A stretch of 64,000 nt of DNA, taken from positions 1 through 64,000 of the forward strand of contig JAHZDG010000008.1 in assembly GCA_019422485.1 (NCBI GenBank), read 5' to 3'. This document shows, in pieces, positions 54,427 through 62,479 of the stretch. The DNA is from Alistipes sp. (GTDB lineage Bacteria; Bacteroidota; Bacteroidia; Bacteroidales; Rikenellaceae). Below the pieces are notes generated by a model, which ran no database searches, was not told the origin of the DNA, and worked only from the letters and a program-made list of their open reading frames with translations. Within the stretch, counting starts at the first letter, position 1. The number at the start of each line of letters is the position of its first letter. Made by a program: the position numbers and the translations under genes.

Positions 54427-55047
54427 TCAGGAATTAGAGGAGGTTTCGTGGGTGTTGTCAGTAGGTTTCGCATCGGAGGAACCGGTCGAGGCGGTTTCGC
54501 TCGGGGTCGCGTCCCAGGGGGAATGATCCATGGGTGGTTCGGCCGGACGTCTGAGGAAGAGGGAAACGAGCAATCCGATCAGGCCTCCGTACAGAAGCAT
54601 ACTCATGGTGCCGCCGATGATCATCAGAAAAGGATTGCGTAGGTCGATGACCTCTTCCATGGTTAGATCAATTTGAGCCTGGGAAAATCCGCTTTCACGC
54701 AGGGCGGATTCGATCAGGTCACGATAGTATTGCGGATCGACATACGTCTGCATGATGAATTGTCCCAAACCAGCCAGAATGCCGGCGAACATCATCATTT
54801 TCAAGGAAAATCCGAAACTTTGCAGGAAGGTGTAGCCTTGTGCGCCACAGAAAGCGCTCATGCGCCGGCCGTATAAAAGAATGAAGCCGGCCAGCAGCAG
54901 AAAATTCAACAGACTGATCATCCAGTTCTGTGATTCATCCATGCGGCCCAGATAGCTCAGTACGCTGACGCCGCAGAGGGCCAATCCCAACCAGAGACCT
55001 CCCGTTGCCGCTTCTCTCCAACTGATTTTTGCCAGATTCTGATCCAT
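54427..55047 (-). CDS. DUF4199 family membrane protein
   Basis: A 206-residue protein with four membrane helices (about 15-33, 42-60, 80-103 and 138-165; for example WMISLLNFLLLAGFILLYGR and FLMIIGGTMSMLLYGGLIGL). A Ser/Thr/Asp-rich hydrophilic tail follows (about 170-206). It matches DUF4199, which lies next to a GT2 gene in many Bacteroidota. No function is known; a partner role for the glycosyltransferase is only a guess from coupling (6-base spacing). Confidence 0.8.
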   Translation of the reverse strand: MDQNLAKISWREAATGGLWLGLALCGVSVLSYLGRMDESQNWMISLLNFLLLAGFILLYGRRMSAFCGAQGYTFLQSFGFSLKMMMFAGILAGLGQFIMQTYVDPQYYRDLIESALRESGFSQAQIDLTMEEVIDLRNPFLMIIGGTMSMLLYGGLIGLLVSLFLRRPAEPPMDHSPWDATPSETASTGSSDAKPTDNTHETSSNS

Positions 55048-55067
55048 GTTCGTGGTTGGATATTAGA

Positions 55068-55673
55068 TTATGATCGCAATTCACCTTTCCCTTCTCGCAG
55101 AATGATCGGTTCGTCTCCGGTACAGTCCACCACGGTGGAGGGGATAAACTCGCCATATCCGCCGTCGACTACCAGATCGACTTTGTGGCCGAAATATTCA
55201 TGAATGAGAGAAGGATCGGTGGTATATTCGGTTTCCAGATCGTCGTTTTTTACCGAAGCGCTCAGGAGCGGACTGCCCAATTCTTCGATGATGGCCAGTG
55301 CAATGGGGTTGTCAGGGATGCGGATTCCCACATTTTTGCGACGTTCCAGGCATTTGTTCGGGGTTTTGCTCGACGCTTCGAGAATGAATGTAAACGGGCC
55401 GGGCAGATTCCGTTTCAGCAGTTTGAAAAGTGGGGTGCTGACTTTGGCGTAAGTGGCGACGGTGCTCAAATCGGCACAGACAATCGAGAAGTCGGAACCT
55501 CCCTTGCCGCTGACCGCCCGGATTTTGTCGATGCCTTTGGGGTTGGATAACGCACAGCCGTAGGCGTAGACACCGTCCGTTGGGTAGATAATGATGCCGC
55601 CTGCGCGCAGGATGTCCGCCACTTGGCGAACGGCTTTTTCGCTGGGGTTTTCCGGATAGATTCGAAGAATCAT
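55068..55673 (-). CDS. Threonylcarbamoyl-AMP synthase family protein (Sua5/YciO/YrdC)
   Basis: A 201-residue YrdC-fold protein. It has AVRQVADILRAGGIIIYPTD, GVYAYGCALSNPKGIDKIRA, then KRNLPGPFTFILEASSKTPN and VGIRIPDNPIALAIIEELGS, then LLSASVKNDD. TsaC/Sua5 makes threonylcarbamoyl-AMP for the t6A37 tRNA modification; YciO is the look-alike of unknown role. The usual PTETxYGL reads PTDGVYAY here, which is the YciO-like form, so YciO rather than TsaC is a serious alternative. Probably upstream member of the DUF4199-GT2-DUF4293 run. Confidence 0.82.
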   Translation of the reverse strand: MILRIYPENPSEKAVRQVADILRAGGIIIYPTDGVYAYGCALSNPKGIDKIRAVSGKGGSDFSIVCADLSTVATYAKVSTPLFKLLKRNLPGPFTFILEASSKTPNKCLERRKNVGIRIPDNPIALAIIEELGSPLLSASVKNDDLETEYTTDPSLIHEYFGHKVDLVVDGGYGEFIPSTVVDCTGDEPIILREGKGELRS

Positions 55674-55722
55674 ACGCAGAAGATTGACGGCCTAAATTAC
55701 AAAAATAGCTCCAATAAAAAAA

Positions 55723-55818
55723 GGGTAAGCTACTTATATCGCACCGCTACAACCGCCTACCCTTGCTGTCTTCCGACCCTGGGGGATTCAGCAGGAGCTG
55801 GTCGTATAAGACTTACCC
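55723..55818 (-). ncRNA. ffs: Signal recognition particle RNA (small type)
   Basis: The minus-strand RNA begins GGGTAAG and ends CTTACCC, closing a terminal helix. The conserved SRP tip appears as CCCAGGGTCGGAAGACAGCA, with the GGAAG-AGCA elements of the Ffh-binding domain IV. A T-run (TTTTTTTATT) follows the 3' end and a perfect promoter precedes it (55823-55853), giving a 96-nt transcript. The protein partner ffh is at 20088. Confidence 0.85.
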
Positions 55819-55822
55819 GACA

Positions 55823-55853
55823 CAAAGGTAGCGATTTTTGGGGGAAATGCAAA
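55823..55853 (-). promoter_or_regulatory. Promoter of the SRP RNA, exact TTTG-N19-TACCTTTG
   Basis: Minus strand: TTTG (55853-55850), a 19-base spacer, TACCTTTG (55830-55823), then GGGTAAG at the expected start distance. Confidence 0.88.
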
Positions 55854-56052
55854 TTCCCTTTCGGAAATCCGGAGAAAATCTTTTGGGGTTCGGAGGCGTT
55901 TTGAGGACGTTTGGACGTGAAAAGCGGAAACGAAGCGAGTGACTTTTTTATGCGTAGCGGTTCTTGGGGTATGACAAGGGCAAAAAGGGTGACATCCCGG
56001 CAAAAAAACGGAGGGATGCGCCGACGGATAGTGAAAACGGAAGAGAAAATTT

Positions 56053-56060
56053 TATTTTTG
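56053..56060 (+). promoter_or_regulatory. -7 promoter box for the unknown lipoprotein
   Basis: TATTTTTG at 56053-56060, inside the longest possible frame and 35 bases before the ATG at 56096; it supports that start. No clear -33. Confidence 0.5.
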
Positions 56061-56095
56061 TGTCCGTTGATATGAATACAATCAATCGAGATAGC

Positions 56096-57388
56096 ATGAA
56101 AAAATTGTTTTTAACTCCATTTTGGGGGCTGTTGGGAGCTGTGCTGTTGTCCGGCTGCCAGAAAATGAAGGACGATATCGATAATTTGAAGAATCCGATT
56201 CCGACCGGGGTGGTGATTTTACAAGATGAAATCAATGTCCAGAACGGATTGTCGATCAATATTCCTTTCCGGGTCAATCCCTCGAATTTTGTACCGACCA
56301 AAGAAAATGTTGCCTTGGATGTAATCTCCTCGCAAATTACGCGGGCTTCGTATGGGACCTCGATTCCGGAATATACGTTGGTCGACGTTCAGCCCGACAA
56401 GAATGCGCAGGGCGAAGTGCTCGACGGACAATGGCTGGCGGTTGTGCAGGCTGCTGAAGGGGCTTATTATGGTGAAGCTCGTTTGGCGCTGGTGCTGACC
56501 TATACCGATGCTCGGGGCCATCAGGTTCAGATGACCTCTTCGTCGATTTCTCTGTTGAACAGTTATGTGAAATTGACTGAAAATATGGTAGCCCTGAATG
56601 GTCCGTCGTCCTGCTCCTACTGGAATACGTCGACCGATATGCCGATTCCGGTATCGACGCAACTGGTGGCCCAGCCGATTTCCGAGGGAAGTTCCACGCT
56701 GTTTGATCTGGCTACGGTTTCGGTGAAATCGGCCGTGTTGACGGGAGCCCAAGCCGAATCGTTTACCCTGCAAAGCGATGCGTCCGGATCGAAATGGAGT
56801 ATCGCGGCCAACACCTCGGCATTGGTATTTGAAGAAGGTGCGCAATACGTGCCGGTTACACTGGAGGTGAAACTGCAGGATCAGATCGGGGGCAACGAGG
56901 TGACGATCACTAAGACGATCCGTTTCTACAAGACCGAATATACGGTACCGCAAGCCGTGGAATACAAATTGTCGGAATGGCCGATAAATAGTCGTCATAA
57001 TCTCGATTTGGGAGCCTATCTGGCACAGATCGGGGTGACGTCCGATCTGTTTACGCGGTATAGCGAACACGATTATCTGCCGGTTATTCTCACGCCTTCG
57101 TTTGAGGCGAAAGATGCCACCGGGGAGAGTAGTGTCTCGTCGAAATACCGCGCTATATTCAGTCTGAAAAATCATGTGGAGGATGATCCTGATCCCGATG
57201 CCATTTCGAAGACGGTGTGCGCACCGGAAACCAATTATCTGCAACAGCGGTTTTATTCAAAACCCTTGGAAGGAGAGTATCAGTTGTGGCTCACGTTCCA
57301 GTATCGGACGGTGGAAAGTATTACTTCCGAGAATCATCAGCCTGTGATTCAGGCCACGATTAAAGTGCCGGTCAAAATTCTGCCCTAA
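56096..57388 (+). CDS. Uncharacterised large lipoprotein, beta-rich
   Basis: A 430-residue lipoprotein. Start at MKKLFLTPFWGLLGAVLLSG with the lipobox cysteine next (LLSGC); the frame is open to 55964, but the promoter box at 56053-56060 and the signal peptide argue for 56096 (56072 is the alternative). The mature part has repeated Thr/Ser-rich strands, for example VVILQDEINVQNGLSINIPF, SQITRASYGTSIPEYTLVDV and FEEGAQYVPVTLEVKLQDQI, suggesting two or three Ig-like or jelly-roll domains. I recognise no family. SusD-like helices are not seen. Isolated between the SRP RNA and mltG, with its own terminator at 57412-57451. Confidence 0.75.
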   Translation: MKKLFLTPFWGLLGAVLLSGCQKMKDDIDNLKNPIPTGVVILQDEINVQNGLSINIPFRVNPSNFVPTKENVALDVISSQITRASYGTSIPEYTLVDVQPDKNAQGEVLDGQWLAVVQAAEGAYYGEARLALVLTYTDARGHQVQMTSSSISLLNSYVKLTENMVALNGPSSCSYWNTSTDMPIPVSTQLVAQPISEGSSTLFDLATVSVKSAVLTGAQAESFTLQSDASGSKWSIAANTSALVFEEGAQYVPVTLEVKLQDQIGGNEVTITKTIRFYKTEYTVPQAVEYKLSEWPINSRHNLDLGAYLAQIGVTSDLFTRYSEHDYLPVILTPSFEAKDATGESSVSSKYRAIFSLKNHVEDDPDPDAISKTVCAPETNYLQQRFYSKPLEGEYQLWLTFQYRTVESITSENHQPVIQATIKVPVKILP

Positions 57389-57411
57389 AACGGGGAGAAC
57401 AGATCTGTTCT

Positions 57412-57451
57412 GAATGTTCCGGTTTCAGTTGTGAGACCGGAACATTCTTTT
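57412..57451 (+). terminator. Terminator of the unknown lipoprotein gene
   Basis: A 15-bp stem, 57412-57426 with 57433-57447 (one G:T pair), followed by TTTT. Confidence 0.85.
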
Positions 57452-57493
57452 GAAGGGTGTCGGGTAAGCACCGTCGGATTCCCGTAATTTTAC

Positions 57494-57501
57494 TATTTTT
57501 G
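57494..57501 (+). promoter_or_regulatory. -7 promoter box for mltG
   Basis: TATTTTTG at 57494-57501. The leader to the mltG start is about 100 bases and contains the palindrome at 57531-57544. Confidence 0.5.
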
Positions 57502-57530
57502 TCCCGGCTCAATCTCGACTTTCCCTGTTA

Positions 57531-57544
57531 GTTAATCAATTAAC
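57531..57544. promoter_or_regulatory. Palindrome in the mltG leader, possible operator
   Basis: GTTAAT-CA-ATTAAC, a perfect 6-bp inverted repeat with a 2-base centre, about 30 bases downstream of the -7 box. It could be a protein-binding site; chance is not excluded. Confidence 0.3.
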
Positions 57545-57613
57545 GGTGAACAAGACTCAGGGGAAGGGGAAAGCCTGACGAATTTTACGTGACTTTGATA
57601 AATCAGATGCAGC

Positions 57614-58675
57614 ATGGAAGATAGCCCCCAAAAATCACAACGCAAACGGATCGGTAAACGCGGATGGTATCTCTTGGGAGGATTGGTGTGTGTGGTGGCG
57701 GTGGCTGTCGTGCCGGGATATCGTCTTTGGCAGTATTATCGGGTTTCGGCGGTCGATACGGATGCCGTGGTGAAAGTGCCGACTGGAAGCGATTTCGAGG
57801 CTTTGGTGGATTCGTTGAAGGCACAGAACGCTTTGTGTGATACGGCCTTGTTTGTGAAACTGGCGCGTTCACGCGATCTGGACTCCTCTGTTCGTCCGGG
57901 CTCTTATCGGTTGCGCGAAGGAATGAGTTATTCTTCTGTGATCAATATGCTCAAAAGCGGTCGGCAGACGCCGGTGCGGGTCACTTTCAATAATCTGCGC
58001 TCGATGGACCGGCTGGCCGGAGTATTGGCCCGTCGTTTGGAACCCGATTCGTCGGCTTTTGCCGAGGCTTTCGCCAATGATTCGTTAGTGTCCTCCTTGG
58101 GCTTCACCTCGACCTCGTTGTTGGGGATGTTTATTCCCAATACCTATGAGTTTTATTGGACGGTTACTCCCGAAGAGTTTATGAAACGGATGAAACGGGA
58201 GTACGATCGTTTCTGGAATGAGGAGCGGACGGCAAAGTTGGCTCGCTGCGGATTGACCCGGGACGAAGTGGTGACCTTGGCTTCCATCGTCTACGAAGAG
58301 ACCAAGAAAACGGAGGAAATGCCTCGCGTGGCGGGCGTGTATATCAACCGGTTACAGTGCGGAATGCCGTTGCAGGCGGATCCGACGGTCAAGTATGCCG
58401 TGGGGGACTTTACGTTGCGTAGGGTGCTGTTCCGTCATCTGGAGGTGGATTCGCCCTACAATACCTATAAGTATGCCGGTTTGCCGCCGGGACCGATTTG
58501 TATGCCTTCGATTGCTGCGCTGGATGCCGTGCTGGATTTCGAAGAACATGATTATCTCTATTTCTGTGCGAAAGAAGATCTTTCGGGAACGCACAATTTT
58601 GCCCGTACGTTGGCTGAACACAATCGCAATGCGCAGGCTTATGCCCGAGCGCTCAATCGGTTGAATATTCGATAA
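57614..58675 (+). CDS. mltG: Endolytic murein transglycosylase MltG
   Basis: A 353-residue membrane-anchored lytic transglycosylase that cuts nascent glycan strands. N-terminal helix (about 14-38, WYLLGGLVCVVAVAVVPGYR). The LysM-like and YceG domains follow, with SLKAQNALCDTALFVKLARS, DSSVRPGSYRLREGMSYSSV, LGMFIPNTYEFYWTVTPEEF, the catalytic region TLASIVYEETKKTEEMPRVA (active Glu) and VYINRLQCGMPLQADPTVKY, and SPYNTYKYAGLPPGPICMPS. Normal length. Ends at a bidirectional terminator shared with the convergent metallopeptidase. Confidence 0.95.
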   Translation: MEDSPQKSQRKRIGKRGWYLLGGLVCVVAVAVVPGYRLWQYYRVSAVDTDAVVKVPTGSDFEALVDSLKAQNALCDTALFVKLARSRDLDSSVRPGSYRLREGMSYSSVINMLKSGRQTPVRVTFNNLRSMDRLAGVLARRLEPDSSAFAEAFANDSLVSSLGFTSTSLLGMFIPNTYEFYWTVTPEEFMKRMKREYDRFWNEERTAKLARCGLTRDEVVTLASIVYEETKKTEEMPRVAGVYINRLQCGMPLQADPTVKYAVGDFTLRRVLFRHLEVDSPYNTYKYAGLPPGPICMPSIAALDAVLDFEEHDYLYFCAKEDLSGTHNFARTLAEHNRNAQAYARALNRLNIR

Positions 58676-58692
58676 AGACAGGAAAAGGTGTA

Positions 58693-58728
58693 AAAGAAGG
58701 GACGCTTGATTTCAAGCGTCCCTTCTTT
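58693..58728. terminator. Bidirectional terminator between mltG and the metallopeptidase gene
   Basis: A 17-bp stem, 58693-58709 with 58712-58728, separated by only two bases, so the tip pairs must open in practice. A and T runs flank it. Confidence 0.88.
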
Positions 58729-58745
58729 GTTGGGAATGGCGCCTC

Positions 58746-59426
58746 TTATTCGCGTCGGGCGAGGCCAAGGTAGTAAATCAACGTGGCGATGGCCGATAGG
58801 GCTGCAACCAGGTAGGTGCGGGCGGCCCAGGAGAGGGCTTCACGTGCCTGAGCGACCTGTGCGCCTTGCAGGGTGCGGGTGCTTTCGAGCCATTCCATGG
58901 CGCGGCTCGAGGCGTTGTATTCCACCGGCAGGGTGATCAGGCTGAACAGGGCCGAAAGGGCGATCATGGCGATCCCGATCCAGAACAGGGCAGGGAAGGT
59001 GTTGATCATGAGAATTCCTGCGATGATGACCCAGGTCGACCACATGGACGAAAACTGAACCACCGGAACCAGGGCGGAACGCATTTTCAGCGGAGCGTAT
59101 TCACGGGCGTGTTGTACGGCGTGTCCGCATTCGTGAGCGGCTACGGCGGCAGCGGCGACGCTGTTGCTGTTGTAGACGCCTTCGCTCAGGTTGACGGTTT
59201 TGGTGGTGGGGTTGTAGTGGTCGGTCAGCTGTCCGTGGGTGGAGACCACCTTCACATCGTAGATACCGTTGTCGTGCAACATGCGTTCGGCCACTTCACG
59301 ACCAGTGAGGCCACCGGGGAACATTACTCTCGAATACTTTTTAAAAACGGATTGCAGTTTGGCCTGTACGATAAAACCAACGATGGCAATCACGATAATT
59401 AATAAAAATCCAGGATTCCAAGTCAT
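58746..59426 (-). CDS. Membrane zinc metallopeptidase (YugP family)
   Basis: A 226-residue integral membrane protein. A first helix (about 5-20, PGFLLIIVIAIVGFIVQ) is followed by LTGREVAERMLHDNGIYDVK, HYNPTTKTVNLSEGVYNSNS and the zinc motif AAHECGHAVQHAREYAP (HExxH read as HECGH). Helices follow at about 120-150 and 155-172, then a soluble EYNASSRAMEWLES segment with a possible third ligand (E), and a last helix (about 195-220). Family role unknown; quality control of membrane proteins is inferred. Stands alone on the minus strand. Confidence 0.88.
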   Translation of the reverse strand: MTWNPGFLLIIVIAIVGFIVQAKLQSVFKKYSRVMFPGGLTGREVAERMLHDNGIYDVKVVSTHGQLTDHYNPTTKTVNLSEGVYNSNSVAAAAVAAHECGHAVQHAREYAPLKMRSALVPVVQFSSMWSTWVIIAGILMINTFPALFWIGIAMIALSALFSLITLPVEYNASSRAMEWLESTRTLQGAQVAQAREALSWAARTYLVAALSAIATLIYYLGLARRE

Positions 59427-59516
59427 AGTTTATGGGTGTTTTTAGTTGTTTCTCGGTTGAAAAAGTGTTTTAGATAACGGTTGTGTGCGACAGTTTATTG
59501 TGACAGGTTCGAGGGT

Positions 59517-60257
59517 CTACTCGATCAGCGGGTAGCGCAGTTTGGCATCGGCCAACCGTAAGGCGTTGAAGTGCCACCATTCGCTGCGTAACGGAATGAA
59601 TCCGGCTTCGCGCATCACCCGCCGAAGCAGTTGGCGGTTGCGGGCCTCGGCGGCCGTGATTTTGCCTTGGGAGACCAGTTCGGCTTCGCGGTCGATATGA
59701 GCCTCGGGACCGAAATAATCGAACGGGGTTCCCATCGGAATCGGGTTGCCGTCCCGGTCGGCCAGGGTGAGATCTACGGCAGCGCCGTAGTTGTGCAGCC
59801 CGCCCCCTTTGGCTGGATTGGAAACGTAGATCTGTTGCGGAGTCCCCTGGACGATCTGCCACATCCGGCGCTGAATGCTGAGCGGACGGGCCGCATCATA
59901 GATCAGCAGTCGGTATTCGGGGTGCAGGCGTCGGAGAATCCGAACGGCCTGTTGTAATTTGGCGGCTACTTCGGGTTGCAGAAAAGCCTGATAGAGATCT
60001 TCGTACAGTACCTTGCCGGTGAAATTCACTGTCGTGGCGTAGGGCAAACGGACGATCAGGCTGCTGTCCAATGTCGTCACATCGACCAGTCCCATCTGTT
60101 CGAGCCGTTGTGCCGTCGAAAGCGTTTCCGTGGTCGATGAGGGTGTCGATGAGGGTGTCGACGAGGTGACGGAGACGGTTTGGGCGGACAGCGACAAACT
60201 GCCCAGCAGGCAGAGAACTCCGATAAAGCCTCTCAGGCGGGAAACTGATCGAGTCAT
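59517..60257 (-). CDS. D-alanyl-D-alanine dipeptidase (DdpX/VanX-like, M15D), secreted
   Basis: A 246-residue exported zinc dipeptidase. Start at MTRSVSRLRGFIGVLCLLGS (signal peptide ending near SLSAQT); the frame is open 33 codons further up, but that part overlaps the SDR gene. A Ser/Thr/Pro repeat (SSTPSSTPSSTTE) encoded by a 12-bp tandem repeat links signal and enzyme. Catalytic landmarks: YDAARPLSIQRRMW, KGGGLHNYGAAVDLTL (HxxxxxxD zinc ligands) and RSEWWHFNA (EWWH). It would split D-Ala-D-Ala released from peptidoglycan. No vanA/vanH neighbours, so a resistance role is unlikely. Confidence 0.9.
   Translation of the reverse strand: MTRSVSRLRGFIGVLCLLGSLSLSAQTVSVTSSTPSSTPSSTTETLSTAQRLEQMGLVDVTTLDSSLIVRLPYATTVNFTGKVLYEDLYQAFLQPEVAAKLQQAVRILRRLHPEYRLLIYDAARPLSIQRRMWQIVQGTPQQIYVSNPAKGGGLHNYGAAVDLTLADRDGNPIPMGTPFDYFGPEAHIDREAELVSQGKITAAEARNRQLLRRVMREAGFIPLRSEWWHFNALRLADAKLRYPLIE
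60133..60168. repeat. 12-bp tandem repeat inside the dipeptidase gene
   Basis: GTCGATGAGGGT at 60133-60144 and again at 60145-60156, then a degenerate copy at 60157-60168. It keeps frame and encodes the TPSS repeats in the linker; copy-number changes would alter linker length by four residues. Confidence 0.75.
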
Positions 60258-60262
60258 AGACC

Positions 60263-61024
60263 CTATTTTCGGTACGTGTAGTGTGCGTCGGCCTGTTGGG
60301 TGGGCATCACCACGATGTCGTTGATGTTGACATGGGCCGGCAGGGTGACGATCCAACGGATGATTTCCGCGATGTCGTGACCGGTTAGCGGTTCAACCCC
60401 TTTATATACGTTGTCGGCGCGCTCTTGATCCCCGTGGAAACGGACTTTCGAAAATTCGGTTTCGACCATACCCGGGCGGATTTCCGACACTTTGATGCCA
60501 TGTTTGAGAAAATCGATGCGCATACCTTCGCTCAGTGCGTGCATGGCGTGTTTGGAGGCGCAGTAGACCGCTCCGTTTTCATAGACCTGACTGCCGGCAA
60601 TCGACCCGATGTTGACGATATGTCCGCCCTGGCCTCGTTGGATCATCCATCCGGCGACGATGCGGGTGACATACAGAACCCCTTTGACGTTGGTGTCGAT
60701 CATCTTTTCCCAGTCGAGCGTATCTCCTTCGTCGATGTGCTCGAGGCCCGAGGCCAGTCCGGCGTTGTTGACCAGCAGGTCGATTTGACGGAAATGGGCG
60801 GGGAGGGCTTCCAAGGCGCTTTCGGTCTGGAAGCGGTCGCGCACATCGAAACCCAGCGCATGTACGCGGATGCCGTAACGGTCTTCGAGTTCGTCGCTCA
60901 GTTTCTGCAGACGATCCGTCCGGCGGGCGGTGATGACCAGGTCGTAACCGGCTTCTCCCAATACGCGGGCGGTTGCCTCGCCGATGCCGGAAGAGGCTCC
61001 GGTGATCAAAGCTGTTTTGCTCAT
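60263..61024 (-). CDS. Short-chain dehydrogenase/reductase (YdfG-like)
   Basis: A 253-residue NAD(P)-dependent SDR. The cofactor motif is ALITGASSGIGEATARVLGE (TGxxxGIG); the NNAG motif is LVNNAGLASGLEHIDEGDTL; the catalytic Ser-Tyr-Lys is in GHIVNIGSIAGSQVYENGAV and YCASKHAMHALSEGMRID (YxxxK). PGMVETEFSKVRFHGD and AEIIRWIVTLPAHVNIND match the YdfG group (3-hydroxy acid/serine dehydrogenases). Substrate not determined. It ends 5 bases before the dipeptidase start, so the two may share a transcript. Confidence 0.92.
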   Translation of the reverse strand: MSKTALITGASSGIGEATARVLGEAGYDLVITARRTDRLQKLSDELEDRYGIRVHALGFDVRDRFQTESALEALPAHFRQIDLLVNNAGLASGLEHIDEGDTLDWEKMIDTNVKGVLYVTRIVAGWMIQRGQGGHIVNIGSIAGSQVYENGAVYCASKHAMHALSEGMRIDFLKHGIKVSEIRPGMVETEFSKVRFHGDQERADNVYKGVEPLTGHDIAEIIRWIVTLPAHVNINDIVVMPTQQADAHYTYRK

Positions 61025-61203
61025 GATGACAATCGGTTTAAAAAAGTGGCGAGCCGTCTGCCCGAACCGTCCGCTTGTCGAGGAACGAGAGGGGAAGTAG
61101 GCTCTGTGGGCCCCGTGTTTTAGAGGGCTATGTGCGCAAAAATAGGAATTTTTGCGTTACTTTGCATCGAAATTCCCTGTAAACTTCTATCTTGCCGGTC
61201 AGG

Positions 61204-62451
61204 ATGAGCAGACTCTATTTGCCCTATTTTTTGGCTCGCCGCATGGCGGCACCGGTGCACGGTCACAAGAAAAATGTGATGGTGCGCATCGCTACACTCA
61301 GTGTGGTGGTGGGCATGGCGGTGATGATCGTGGCGCTGGGGGTGATCTTCGGGTTTAAACGGCAGATAACCTCCAAACTGACGGGTTTTGGCGCGCATGT
61401 TCAGCTGGTGCATCTGGATGGCAACAGCTCGTATGAAACGGTGCCGATTTCGATCGGACAGCCGGTGGTGCAGCGGATTGCAGAGCTGGACGATGTGTCG
61501 GGCATTTATCCCTATGCCATCAAAGCCGGCATTCTGCGCGGAGACGAGGCCATGCAAGGCGTGGTGCTCAAAGGGGTGGGGCCCGATTACGACTGGTCGT
61601 TCTTTGAACGTTACCGGGTAGAGGGTAAATTGCCCCGGGTGGCGGATAGTGTCCGGAATAAGGAGGTGATGATTTCGCGTCGGCTGGCCGACATGATGCA
61701 CCTGAAGGTGGGGGATCCCTTCGAAATGTTGTTTATTCAGAATCCGCCGCGGAGAGATCGCTTCCGGATAGCGGGTATTTATGATACGCAGTTTGATGAG
61801 CTGGATAAGGTGATGATCCTGACCGATATCCGGAATGTGCAACGCCTCAGTGGCTGGGATTCGACCCAGGTGACGGGCTTCGAAATCAATACCCGGGATT
61901 TTGCCCGCCTCGATCGCTTCACGGCCCAGATCGACGAGTTGGTATTCGATACCCCGGGCCTCGACGATCAGCCGTTGCGGGCGGTCAGTATCCGGGAACG
62001 CTATCCGATGATCTTCGACTGGCTGGATGCCCATAACGTCAATGCGGCCGTTATCATTACCGTGATGTTGCTGGTCGCTCTGTTCAATATGGTGTCGGCC
62101 CTGTTGATCATTTTGCTGGAGCGTACCCCCATGATCGGAGTGCTCAAGGCGTTGGGCATGGATAACCGGGCTTTGCAGAAGACGTTTGTGATCCGTTCGT
62201 CGTTCATCTTGCTCAAAGGAATGTTTTGGGGCAATTTGCTCGGTGTGGGACTCTGTCTGTTGCAGGCCTCTACCGGATGGGTCCGGCTCGATCAGGCCGG
62301 TTATTTCTTGACGACGGTTCCGATTGACCTGGATTGGGGTTGGTGGTTGTTGCTGAATTTGGCCACCTTTGTGGTTTTGGTGGCGCTGCTGACTTTGCCG
62401 ACGCTGATAATTTCATTAATTTTGCCTGAAAAGAGCATTCGGTTTGAGTAG
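61204..62451 (+). CDS. ABC transporter permease, LolC/LolE (FtsX-like) type
   Basis: A 415-residue permease. A first helix lies at about 35-60 (VRIATLSVVVGMAVMIVALG); the large periplasmic domain (about 65-265) has VSGIYPYAIKAGILRGDEAM, VVLKGVGPDYDWSFFERYRV and SRRLADMMHLKVGDPFEMLF. The C-terminal three helices (about 280-310, 335-360 and 375-405) include MIGVLKALGMDNRALQKTF, the coupling motif. LolC/E extract lipoproteins from the inner membrane; a LolA-like carrier is at 52195. The ATPase (LolD) is not here. Start at the ATG 61204; the TTG at 61192 is less likely. A TTACTTTG box (61157-61164) is near-consensus. Confidence 0.88.
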   Translation: MSRLYLPYFLARRMAAPVHGHKKNVMVRIATLSVVVGMAVMIVALGVIFGFKRQITSKLTGFGAHVQLVHLDGNSSYETVPISIGQPVVQRIAELDDVSGIYPYAIKAGILRGDEAMQGVVLKGVGPDYDWSFFERYRVEGKLPRVADSVRNKEVMISRRLADMMHLKVGDPFEMLFIQNPPRRDRFRIAGIYDTQFDELDKVMILTDIRNVQRLSGWDSTQVTGFEINTRDFARLDRFTAQIDELVFDTPGLDDQPLRAVSIRERYPMIFDWLDAHNVNAAVIITVMLLVALFNMVSALLIILLERTPMIGVLKALGMDNRALQKTFVIRSSFILLKGMFWGNLLGVGLCLLQASTGWVRLDQAGYFLTTVPIDLDWGWWLLLNLATFVVLVALLTLPTLIISLILPEKSIRFE

Positions 62452-62479
62452 AAACCGAATGAGAAGTTGAAATCTCGGA

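Noticed and set aside
59517..60257. Vancomycin-resistance locus suggested by the VanX-like dipeptidase
   Set aside because: No vanA, vanH, vanR or vanS neighbours; the protein has a signal peptide, unlike cytosolic VanX, so cell-wall turnover is more likely.
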